Positions 1 to 5,745 of a stretch of 8,659 nucleotides of DNA are shown piece after piece. The notes under the pieces are model-generated. The model did no database searches and was not told where the DNA came from. It was given only the letters and a program-made list of their open reading frames with translations. The stretch spans positions 1 to 8,659 of the forward strand of contig DQGV01000083.1 in the NCBI GenBank assembly GCA_003524705.1, given 5' to 3'. This stretch comes from Anaerolineae bacterium (GTDB lineage: Bacteria > Chloroflexota > Anaerolineae > Anaerolineales > Villigracilaceae). How positions within the stretch are numbered: the first letter of the stretch is position 1; each line of letters opens with the position of its first letter. The position numbers and the translations under genes are program-made.

Positions 1-180
1 CCATTAAACATTGGCACCACAGTAGATAGCGTTCAAGTAGATAGCTTCTCATTTAGTGGCGCTACCTGTACAAATACAATACCTACCAAAGAAAAAGATC
101 CCAATGACCCGGACACTTCCGTTGTTCCTACTCCTACTGTAGACTGTATAGCAGACCCTTACAACCCTGCTTGCCCTTAA
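1..180 (+). CDS. 3' end of a secreted or surface protein of unknown function (partial)
   Basis: Frame 1 is open from the window edge to a TAA at 178-180, giving the last 59 residues of a protein whose start lies outside the window. The tail is rich in Thr, Ser, Asp and Pro, with a PTPT linker-like stretch before the final segment. It has three cysteines, at residues 23, 49 and 58 of the visible part, and ends in DPYNPACP. Absence of Lys/Arg-rich or hydrophobic stretches, the paired cysteines and the Pro/Thr linker fit an exported, possibly disulphide-bonded protein; that is an inference. No catalytic motif or known domain can be recognised. A strong terminator follows 16 bases after the stop, so this gene ends its own transcription unit and is not co-transcribed with trmFO. 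Confidence 0.7.
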   Translation, partial: PLNIGTTVDSVQVDSFSFSGATCTNTIPTKEKDPNDPDTSVVPTPTVDCIADPYNPACP

Positions 181-196
181 TCAATACTTCATCCCT

Positions 197-227
197 AAAC
201 TGGCGAGCTCTGATGCTCGCCAGTTTT
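197..227 (+). terminator. Rho-independent terminator
   Basis: A perfect 12-bp stem pairs 197-208 with 215-226 around the 6-base loop TCTGAT. The core is GGCGAGC/GCTCGCC, and the last stem bases belong to a short T-run (224-227). Its position right after the stop at 180 fits termination of the upstream partial gene. The T-run is short, so some readthrough is possible. Confidence 0.85.
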
Positions 228-239
228 CGCATTAAATGC

Positions 240-320
240 AATCCACCGTCTACTATCCACCGTCCACCGTCTACCATCCACCACTCACCACTCACTACTC
301 ACCATCCATCATCCACCATC
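240..320. repeat. C-rich, G-poor degenerate micro-repeat tract
   Basis: About 80 bases are built almost wholly from variations of CCACC, CATC, CACTCA and TCTAC (for example TCCACCGTC, TCCACCATCC, CACTCACCACTCAC). The + strand has only a few G residues, all in CCGTC units, giving extreme strand asymmetry. The complementary strand is a long series of GGTGG/GGATGG doublets that could form two-layer G-quadruplexes. Any reading frame across it is low-complexity and not a gene. Confidence 0.75.
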
Positions 321-321
321 C

Positions 322-357
322 AGACCAATTCGACCTGTCAGACCAGTCAGACCCTCC
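322..357. repeat. Four imperfect 9-base tandem units (AGACCnnnn)
   Basis: Four consecutive 9-base units can be read: AGACCAATT, CGACCTGTC, AGACCAGTC and AGACCCTCC, sharing the core GACC. They directly follow the C-rich tract and end 27 bases before the trmFO start. The units are imperfect, so this could be a decayed minisatellite or a repeated binding site. Confidence 0.5.
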
Positions 358-368
358 ACCAACCACAC

Positions 369-377
369 TGGTACAAT
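369..377 (+). promoter_or_regulatory. Extended -10 promoter of trmFO, apparently leaderless
   Basis: TG at 369-370, one base, then TACAAT at 372-377 matches an extended -10 element (TGnTATAAT-like). Seven bases separate the hexamer from the ATG at 385, so the predicted transcription start falls on or next to the A of the start codon. No Shine-Dalgarno sequence precedes the ATG and no convincing -35 is seen, as expected for an extended -10 promoter. Assignment is by pattern only. Confidence 0.5.
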
Positions 378-384
378 ACAAACC

Positions 385-1734
385 ATGACCCAATCCATAA
401 CCATCATCGGCGGCGGACTCGCCGGAAGCGAAGCCGCATGGCAACTCGCACAACAGAACATCCACGTCAAACTCTACGAAATGCGCCCAATGAATCCCAC
501 AGGCGCACACCTCACTGGCGACCTTGCCGAACTCGTCTGCTCCAACTCACTCGGCTCCAACCTGCCCGACAGAGCCTCAGGCGTATTAAAGAACGAACTA
601 CGCCTGCTCAACTCCATGTTGCTTGAATGTGCCGAAGCCACAGCACTCCCCGCAGGTGCCGCCCTCGCCGTAGATAGAGAAGCCTTTGCAAAACTCGTCA
701 CCGAAAAGATAAACAGCCACCCGCTCATTCAAGTCATCCGTGAAGAATACACACACATCCCCGATACTCCCGTCATCGTCGCCAGTGGTCCGCTCACATC
801 CGATAGCCTCTCCCAATCCATAGCGAAACTCAGCGGAGAAGAACACCTTTTCTTCTTCGATGCCATCGCCCCCATCGTCCGCGCCGATACTATCAACATG
901 GAGATAGCCTTCCGCGCCTCACGCTACGATAAAGGCGACCAAGACGAAGGCGATTACATCAACTGCCCGTTTACCAAAGAACAGTATTATGACTTTGTGT
1001 ACGCACTCAAAGATGCTGAACGGATTGAGCTTCGTTCTTTTGAGGATGCGATTCGTTCTGGGGTGAAAGCTGGTCAGTTCTTTGAAGGCTGTTTACCAGT
1101 GGAAATCATCGCCGAGCGCGGAGAAGACTCCCTAGCATTCGGACCCATGCGCCCCATCGGTCTCCGCGACCCACGCACAAACAAACGCCCCTACGCCGTC
1201 GCCCAACTCAGGCAAGATAATATAGCCGCCAGTTTATATAACATCGTCGGCTTTCAAACCAACCTCAAATTCCCCGAACAAAGAAGAGTATTGCGCATGA
1301 TACCGGGCTTAGAGAATGCCGAGTTCGAGCGTTATGGTCAGATGCACCGCAACACCTTCATCGCCTCACCCAAGTTACTCCGCCCCACGCTTCAACACAT
1401 CACCCGTGACGATTTATTCTTCGCAGGTCAAATCACTGGCGTCGAGGGTTACATGGGCAACATCGCCACTGGCTTACTTGCAGGCATCAACGCCGCGCGT
1501 TTACTAAAAGCAGAACCCCTCCTCACCCTCCCAGCCGATACCATGCTCGGCGCACTCTGCCACTATGTCACCCACGCCGACCTCAAAGACTTCCAACCCA
1601 TGAAAGCCAACTTCGGCATCCTCCCCGAACTGTCACTCGACAAAAAACTCGGCAAACGCGAACGCGGCGCTTTATATGCACAACGGGCAGAAACATCACT
1701 CAAAGAATATCTATCCCCGGTAGGGGCGAGGTAA
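385..1734 (+). CDS. trmFO: Methylenetetrahydrofolate--tRNA-(uracil-5-)-methyltransferase TrmFO
   Basis: This is a cytoplasmic flavoenzyme that makes 5-methyluridine at position 54 in the T-loop of tRNA, using methylenetetrahydrofolate as carbon donor and FAD as reductant, unlike SAM-dependent TrmA. The 449-residue protein has the usual family length. The N-terminal FAD-binding motif [13 protein letters not shown] is at residues 7-19, followed by the family signatures EMRP (32-35) and CSNSLGS with Cys52. FFEGCLPVE carries Cys236. These cysteines correspond by position to the two conserved ones described for the Bacillus enzyme (about C53 and C226). FGPMRPIGL, and [16 protein letters not shown] near the C-terminal FAD contacts, are also typical. 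The ATG is preceded by a promoter-like -10 and no Shine-Dalgarno. The last residues (PVGAR) are encoded by a palindromic repeat that also holds the stop codon. Codons are mostly C-ending except in a patch near 1005-1100. Identification is firm. Confidence 0.97.
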   Translation: MTQSITIIGGGLAGSEAAWQLAQQNIHVKLYEMRPMNPTGAHLTGDLAELVCSNSLGSNLPDRASGVLKNELRLLNSMLLECAEATALPAGAALAVDREAFAKLVTEKINSHPLIQVIREEYTHIPDTPVIVASGPLTSDSLSQSIAKLSGEEHLFFFDAIAPIVRADTINMEIAFRASRYDKGDQDEGDYINCPFTKEQYYDFVYALKDAERIELRSFEDAIRSGVKAGQFFEGCLPVEIIAERGEDSLAFGPMRPIGLRDPRTNKRPYAVAQLRQDNIAASLYNIVGFQTNLKFPEQRRVLRMIPGLENAEFERYGQMHRNTFIASPKLLRPTLQHITRDDLFFAGQITGVEGYMGNIATGLLAGINAARLLKAEPLLTLPADTMLGALCHYVTHADLKDFQPMKANFGILPELSLDKKLGKRERGALYAQRAETSLKEYLSPVGAR

Positions 1735-1742
1735 TCTCGCCC
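1720..1742. repeat. GTAGGGGCGAG-type palindrome overlapping the trmFO stop
   Basis: GGGCGAG (1724-1730) pairs perfectly with CTCGCCC (1736-1742) around the loop GTAAT, and the trmFO stop TAA (1732-1734) lies in that loop. The element GTAGGGGCGAGG...CTCGCCC resembles dispersed palindromes seen in several environmental phyla; that resemblance is from memory. No T-run follows, so it is a poor terminator, though it could stabilise the mRNA 3' end. Confidence 0.65.
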
Positions 1743-1753
1743 AATGAAACCCA

Positions 1754-1857
1754 CTGGTCGAGTAGGCGGTGTTATTCCGCCGTACCGAGACCACAAATCA
1801 ATAGAAAGTATAAAATTAACTGGTGGTCTCGATACGCCTTCGGCACTCGACCACCGG
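1754..1857. repeat. Pair of inverted REP-like palindromic elements
   Basis: Copy 1 (1754-1794) begins CTGGTCGAGT and ends CGTACCGAGACCAC, with an internal hairpin GGCGG/CCGCC (1765-1769 with 1777-1781). Copy 2 (1820-1857) is the same element in opposite orientation: its reverse complement carries TGGTCGAGT and CGTATCGAGACCAC, but its centre is different and shorter. Copy 2 also folds on itself through GGTGGTC (1822-1828) and GACCACC (1849-1855). The facing ends match at 13 of 14 positions, so the whole block can form one long stem around an AT-rich spacer. This is a REPIN/BIME-like arrangement. The spacer holds TATAAA (1809-1814). Confidence 0.7.
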
Positions 1858-1860
1858 GTT

Positions 1861-1866
1861 TATAAA
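1861..1866 (+). promoter_or_regulatory. -10-like TATAAA just before the M28 peptidase start
   Basis: TATAAA lies five bases before the ATG at 1872, immediately after the REP-like pair. A transcription start at the normal distance would coincide with the start codon, giving a leaderless mRNA. No Shine-Dalgarno is present. No good -35 is seen, and a second TATAAA at 1809-1814 is an alternative promoter position. Confidence 0.35.
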
Positions 1867-1871
1867 CAAAT

Positions 1872-2783
1872 ATGAAGAAACGTGCTGTCACCATCTACTT
1901 AACTTTGATATTCTCGCTGTTGACATTGGTCATCGCGTGGTACACCGCCTCCTTCCTGACCCGTGAACCTGAGTCAGCTACCTTCGACGGTCAGCGCGCC
2001 TACACAGACGTCATCACCCAAGTCGAAATGGGAAGCAGAAGCCCGGGCTCCACAGGGCATGTTCAAATCCGCGAGTGGATGCGTGCCGAACTCCAGTCCG
2101 CTGGCTGGGTAGTCGAAGTCCACCATACCGAACGGCTTGGGCATCCCATCTACAACATCATCGCCAAGCGAAATGAAGAGCCTCCCCAAATCATCCTAGG
2201 TGCCCACTACGACACACGCTTCTTCGCCGATAACGACCCCGATCTCAACAATCACACCCTGCCTGTGCCCGGCGCCAATGACGGTGCCTCTGGCGTAGCC
2301 GTCTTACTTGAACTTGCGCGTACACTTCCCGAAGATACCCTGCCGACATGGCTAGTCTTCTTTGATGCTGAAGACAACGGGCGCATTGACGGTTGGGATT
2401 GGATACTCGGTTCACGCGCCTTTGTGGAAGAAATAGAAATCAATCTGCAAGCCGTTGTGATTGTGGATATGATTGGCGATATTGACTTGAACATTCACTA
2501 CGAAAAGAATTCGGATAAAGCCTTGCGCGAAGAGATATGGGACGTTGCTAGTGAGTTAGGCTACGGGAGCGTCTTCATCCGCTCCGAAAAATACAGCATC
2601 CTAGATGACCATACGCCTTTTCTCGAAGCAGGCATCCCCGCCATAGACATCATTGATTTTGATTACGCCTACTGGCACACCATCGCCGACACCCCCGATA
2701 AAGTCTCCCCCACAAGCCTCCTCGCCGTCGGCGATACATTATGGCATTGGATAGTTAAGAGAACAGAGAACAGTAATCAGTAA
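1872..2783 (+). CDS. Membrane-anchored M28-family zinc hydrolase, glutaminyl-peptide cyclotransferase-like
   Basis: The 303-residue protein begins MKKR followed by one hydrophobic helix (about 7-28), so it is exported and probably anchored with the catalytic domain outside the cytoplasm. The rest is an M28 / glutaminyl-cyclase fold: GAHYDT (His112, Asp114), GANDGASG (metal-ligand Asp137), FFDAEDNG (general-base candidate Glu167, then Asp168), VDMIGD (Asp199), DDHTPFLEAGIPA (245-257) and YWHTIADTPDKVS (metal-ligand His269). DDH.PFL..G.P and WHT.(A/D)D are closer to bacterial and animal glutaminyl cyclases than to classical aminopeptidases, which usually have EE where this has ED. The substrate could therefore be N-terminal glutamine (pyroglutamate formation) or a general N-terminal residue. 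It stands alone between repeat elements. The last eight or so residues (KRTENSNQ) are encoded by the arm and loop of a 19-bp palindrome. Family call is firm; exact activity is uncertain. Confidence 0.88.
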   Translation: MKKRAVTIYLTLIFSLLTLVIAWYTASFLTREPESATFDGQRAYTDVITQVEMGSRSPGSTGHVQIREWMRAELQSAGWVVEVHHTERLGHPIYNIIAKRNEEPPQIILGAHYDTRFFADNDPDLNNHTLPVPGANDGASGVAVLLELARTLPEDTLPTWLVFFDAEDNGRIDGWDWILGSRAFVEEIEINLQAVVIVDMIGDIDLNIHYEKNSDKALREEIWDVASELGYGSVFIRSEKYSILDDHTPFLEAGIPAIDIIDFDYAYWHTIADTPDKVSPTSLLAVGDTLWHWIVKRTENSNQ

Positions 2784-2815
2784 TCTGCTTACTGTTCTCT
2801 GTTCTCTCTTTTCTA
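2758..2815 (+). terminator. Perfect 19-bp palindrome with T-rich tail, overlapping the peptidase stop
   Basis: Positions 2758-2776 pair without mismatch with 2789-2807. Each arm contains a tandem GAGAACA repeat (AGAGAACAGAGAACAG). The 12-base loop can add a CAG/CTG mini-stem, and the stop TAA of the peptidase gene (2781-2783) lies in the loop. The sequence CTTTTCT follows, so the structure could terminate transcription, but the stem is GC-poor. Its internal repeat and its overlap with coding sequence suggest a dispersed repeat first and a terminator second. Confidence 0.65.
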
Positions 2816-2831
2816 AAAACAAAAACAGGCT

Positions 2832-2837
2832 TACACT
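2832..2837 (+). promoter_or_regulatory. -10-like TACACT before the histidine kinase
   Basis: TACACT lies ten bases before the ATG at 2848, so a start about seven bases downstream would leave a leader of only a few bases. No Shine-Dalgarno lies in the usual window; the nearest purine triplet (2827-2829) is too far away. No clear -35. Weak, but of the same geometry as the two preceding genes. Confidence 0.3.
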
Positions 2838-2847
2838 TAACCCACAC

Positions 2848-4125
2848 ATGGCAGTACAAGCATCATTGCATAAAATTCGGTCAGCATGGGTAGAGCGCAT
2901 CTCGCGAGAATTAGCAAGCGGCGAAGGTGTGCGTGCTGGCTTTGCCGAACAACTCGAACGCTTTTGTGACCTTCTCGAACAGACGATTGTCACAGGTGAT
3001 ACCGCATGGTTAGACTCCATCCTCTACGATTGGGGACACGCCCCCACCGAAACGAATCTAGAGCAAGCTGATTACTACGTCTCATTCGTCATCAACCGCA
3101 TGATTGCTTTGGTGATAGAGATTGCACGTGAAAAGCTCAAGCAAAAAGAAGCACTCGAATTATTGGGTGCAGTTATTCCCATTCTCACCCACAGCCTCAG
3201 CGTCGTCATCCGCTATGAAATGGAAACGCGCGTGGCGCACATCTCCACTGAGTTAGGCAAGACCCAAGAGAAACTACAACAACTCGACCAGAACAAATCC
3301 AAGTTCATCTCCGTTGCCGCACATGAACTCAAAACACCGCTCACCTTGATTGAAGGTTACTCGTCTATGATGACTGACTTAGTCCAAGCCGATGAGCAAT
3401 TACAAATGAAGAGTTATCTCGGCGGCGTCAACACCGGCATTCTGCGTCTGCGCCAAATCATTGACGATATGATAGACGTCTCACTGATTGATAACAACTT
3501 ATTGACGCTCAACAATCAACCTATCTTTATCAACTCTTTGTTAGGCTTACTGCAACATGAGTTTCATAAGATTATGGAAGAGCGTAAGCAGACGCTCATC
3601 ATCAAAGAGTTTGAAGGTAGCAACTTGATGATATATGGCGACTCATCACGTTTGCATCAAGCCTTATATAACATCGTATCCAACGCGGTCAAATTCACGC
3701 CGGATAACGGCACCATCACCATTGATGGGCGTTTACTGCCGGGCTTTGTGGAAATCACATTCACAGATACAGGCATCGGCATCTCCACTGAAAATCAAGG
3801 CTTGATATTTGATAAGTTCGGTCAGCTTGGGCGCACAGACTTACACTCCAGCGGCAAGACCAAATTCAAAGGTGGTGGACCTGGGCTTGGGCTTTCTATA
3901 TCCAAAGGTATCATCGAAGCACATGGCGGTACAATCTGGGTAGAATCAGAAGGCTATGACGAAGTAAAATTACCGGGCTCAACCTTTCACGTCTTGTTAC
4001 CCACTCGCACAGAACCAACAGACCCTATCATGCTAAAGTTTTTTGGGAATAACAATTCACCAACTACAAAAGAAACGGAAACTAGTGGCAAAGAAAATCC
4101 CTCAACCGACAACCCCTCCGCGTGA
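2848..4125 (+). CDS. Soluble sensor histidine kinase with RsbRD-like N-terminal domain
   Basis: The 425-residue protein has no signal peptide or membrane helix, so it should sense a cytoplasmic signal. Residues 1 to about 110 form a helical domain (IRSAWVERISREL near the start) resembling the RsbRD N-terminal domain of stressosome-type regulators; this match is by eye. A helical linker (about 120-150) leads to a HisKA domain with AAHELKTPL, phospho-acceptor His159. The HATPase domain has the N box with Asn279 in IVSNAVKFTPD, the G1 box DTGIGIS (307-313), an F box near IFDKFGQLG, and the G2 box GGGPGLGLS (342-350). All catalytic boxes look intact. The tail after about residue 385 is polar and probably disordered. 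No response regulator or receiver domain is nearby, so the partner is encoded elsewhere. The 3' end overlaps hflX, which suggests coupled expression. Confidence 0.92.
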   Translation: MAVQASLHKIRSAWVERISRELASGEGVRAGFAEQLERFCDLLEQTIVTGDTAWLDSILYDWGHAPTETNLEQADYYVSFVINRMIALVIEIAREKLKQKEALELLGAVIPILTHSLSVVIRYEMETRVAHISTELGKTQEKLQQLDQNKSKFISVAAHELKTPLTLIEGYSSMMTDLVQADEQLQMKSYLGGVNTGILRLRQIIDDMIDVSLIDNNLLTLNNQPIFINSLLGLLQHEFHKIMEERKQTLIIKEFEGSNLMIYGDSSRLHQALYNIVSNAVKFTPDNGTITIDGRLLPGFVEITFTDTGIGISTENQGLIFDKFGQLGRTDLHSSGKTKFKGGGPGLGLSISKGIIEAHGGTIWVESEGYDEVKLPGSTFHVLLPTRTEPTDPIMLKFFGNNNSPTTKETETSGKENPSTDNPSA

Positions 4126-5446
4126 ACGTGCTTTTCTCGTCGGCGTTGAAATACACAATCAGCAAAAACATTTATCGCTTGAAGATTCACTAACCGAATT
4201 GGCTTTACTCGCCGATACTGCCGGTGTAGATGTCGTCGGCGAACTGACCCAAAAACTCAGTCACCCGCATGTCGAAACCTATATTGGTCCTGGTAAAGTG
4301 CAAGAGTTACTCGCCCTCGCAGAAGAGACCTTAGCAGAAGTCGTCATCTTTGATGATGAACTCTTGCCACGTCACCAACGCGAATTGGAAAAAGCACTTG
4401 GCAAAAATATCCGCGTGATTGATAGAACAGCGTTAATTCTTGATATCTTCGCCCAACATTCTCACACCAAAGAAGGTATGTTGCAAGTAGAGTTAGCGCA
4501 ATATGAATACAACCTTCCGCGCCTCACACGCGCATGGACGCATCTCGAACGTCAGGCAGGTGGTGGTGGCGGACGAGCTGGTTCAACAGGTGGCGTCGGC
4601 TTACGTGGTCCGGGTGAAACTCAGCTTGAAGTTGACCGCCGTGACATTCGGAGGCGCATTTCTTACATCAAAAAAGAACTCGATAAAGTAGAAGCCTATC
4701 GTTTTCGTCATCGCGCCCAGCGCAAACGCGCTCGCATCCCAACAGTGGCATTGGTCGGTTATACAAACGCAGGCAAATCCACATTGTTGAATCGTTTATC
4801 CAAATCAGATGTGTATGCCGCAGACCAACTCTTCGCTACACTTGACCCAACCACGCGGCGTGTGCAACTCCCCGGTGATAACTTAGCCTTGTTTACCGAT
4901 ACAGTCGGCTTTATTCAAAAACTGCCCACAACCTTAATCGCCGCCTTTCATGCCACACTAGAAGAAATCGCCGAAGCCGATTTACTCTTGCACGTGGTTG
5001 ACATTTCACATCCCAATGCCTTAGGTCAGTTTGAAGCGGTGCAAGAAACACTCGAAGAAATTGGTGCAAGTCACATCCCCATGATTACCGCGCTCAACAA
5101 AGCAGACCGACTCAAAGACCCTGAAAATGCCAAACGCATCTTAGAAGACTTTGAAAAGTCTGTTGCGATTTCAGCCGCCAAAGGCACGGGCATCCCAGAT
5201 TTGCTTCACCTTGTGCAAGAAGAATTATTTGAAGCCTACAGCCCAATCCATGTGCGCTTGCCTTATAAAGAAGGTGCTTTGATTTCGCTCTTCCATGAGC
5301 TGGGACAAGTAGAACGCATCGAACATGAACGGGGAGGCGTGGTCATGCAGGGACGCATTCCCGGTCGTTTGGTAGCGCAGTATTCGGCATGGCAAGTAAA
5401 ATCTAATGGGCATGTGCCTATCGAAGAAGAAATCGAAATTGAATAA
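4085..5446 (+). CDS. hflX: GTPase HflX (ribosome-associated)
   Basis: HflX is a translation-factor GTPase that binds the 50S subunit and splits stalled or idle 70S ribosomes, notably after heat or antibiotic stress. The protein shows the HflX N-terminal domain (GVDVVGELTQ, YIGPGKVQEL), the Gly-rich linker followed by GPGETQLE.DRR, and a Ras-like G domain. The G domain contains G1 GYTNAGKST (225-233), the G2 region FATLDPTTRRV, G3 DTVGF, G4 NKAD and G5 SAAKG. The frame is open upstream to a TTG at 4043, which would add 14 residues with no Shine-Dalgarno. I chose GTG at 4085, giving MAKKIPQP..., because GGAA lies just upstream and the start then precedes the PPRERAFLVGVE family region closely. 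It overlaps the histidine kinase gene by 41 bases (83 with TTG). It is 12 bases from the next gene, so the three form one operon. Identity is firm, the start less so. Confidence 0.95.
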   Translation: MAKKIPQPTTPPRERAFLVGVEIHNQQKHLSLEDSLTELALLADTAGVDVVGELTQKLSHPHVETYIGPGKVQELLALAEETLAEVVIFDDELLPRHQRELEKALGKNIRVIDRTALILDIFAQHSHTKEGMLQVELAQYEYNLPRLTRAWTHLERQAGGGGGRAGSTGGVGLRGPGETQLEVDRRDIRRRISYIKKELDKVEAYRFRHRAQRKRARIPTVALVGYTNAGKSTLLNRLSKSDVYAADQLFATLDPTTRRVQLPGDNLALFTDTVGFIQKLPTTLIAAFHATLEEIAEADLLLHVVDISHPNALGQFEAVQETLEEIGASHIPMITALNKADRLKDPENAKRILEDFEKSVAISAAKGTGIPDLLHLVQEELFEAYSPIHVRLPYKEGALISLFHELGQVERIEHERGGVVMQGRIPGRLVAQYSAWQVKSNGHVPIEEEIEIE

Positions 5447-5452
5447 AAAGGA
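5447..5452 (+). promoter_or_regulatory. Shine-Dalgarno AAAGGA of the small membrane protein
   Basis: AAAGGA starts right after the hflX stop and sits six bases before the ATG at 5459, an ideal spacing. It shows that classical Shine-Dalgarno initiation is used inside this operon, unlike the genes that follow intergenic gaps. Confidence 0.7.
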
Positions 5453-5458
5453 ATTGTC

Positions 5459-5659
5459 ATGTCAAAACTATTAGATAAACTTTCAGAATATCTCGCCCAT
5501 CGCAAAGGCTTACTTCCTATCATTGGTATTTTATTCATCATCGTCAATTTAGCCATTCAATTTGCATTCCCACTCAGCATGTTAGCCTTTAGCAATATCT
5601 TTTTGCATATCGGATTAATCATCGCTATTTTTGGTCTCATGCTCGCTTGGGCTTTATGA
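5459..5659 (+). CDS. Small two-helix membrane protein encoded behind hflX
   Basis: The 66-residue protein has a short amphipathic, charged N-terminus (MSKLLDKLSEYLAHRKG) and two hydrophobic helices, about 17-37 and 45-65, ending in LAWAL without a charged tail. It should sit in the cytoplasmic membrane as a helical hairpin with both ends inside. A good Shine-Dalgarno and the 12-base distance from hflX support translation as the third gene of the histidine kinase-hflX unit. I do not recognise a named family. Its position suggests a role linked to HflX or the kinase, such as a membrane tether or stress peptide, but nothing in the sequence proves it. Confidence 0.8.
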   Translation: MSKLLDKLSEYLAHRKGLLPIIGILFIIVNLAIQFAFPLSMLAFSNIFLHIGLIIAIFGLMLAWAL

Positions 5660-5664
5660 AAGAA

Positions 5665-5740
5665 CATAGCCACAGAGTTCACAGAGACCATTGAGAAAAG
5701 ACTCAGAGAACTCTGTGGTCTCTGTGGCTATGGCTTTTTA
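5665..5740 (+). terminator. CACAGAG-type palindrome with T-run (putative terminator)
   Basis: CATAGCCACAGAG (5665-5677) pairs perfectly with CTCTGTGGCTATG (5720-5732). After a two-base internal loop, CACAGAG (5680-5686) pairs with CTCTGTG (5711-5717), and TGAG/CTCA (5692-5695 with 5702-5705) closes the apical loop. CTTTTTA follows, so it can end the hflX operon. The repeated CACAGAG units resemble a widespread dispersed repeat (CCACAGAG...CACAGAG), so it is probably a repeat serving as terminator. Confidence 0.65.
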
Positions 5741-5745
5741 TAAAT

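Noticed and set aside
240..357. CRISPR-like appearance of repeated units upstream of trmFO
   Set aside because: Units are 9-10 bases long, degenerate and contiguous, with no repeat-spacer alternation and no cas gene.
171..626. A 151-codon + strand frame across the C-rich tract into trmFO
   Set aside because: Its protein is low-complexity (His/Pro/Thr repeats) from the micro-repeat tract, then an out-of-frame reading of trmFO. It has no domain or ribosome binding site.
5739..5744. TATAAA directly before the pseudokinase ATG as its promoter -10
   Set aside because: Only one base separates it from the ATG, so a normal start point would fall inside the coding region. It is more simply the T-run of the preceding terminator.
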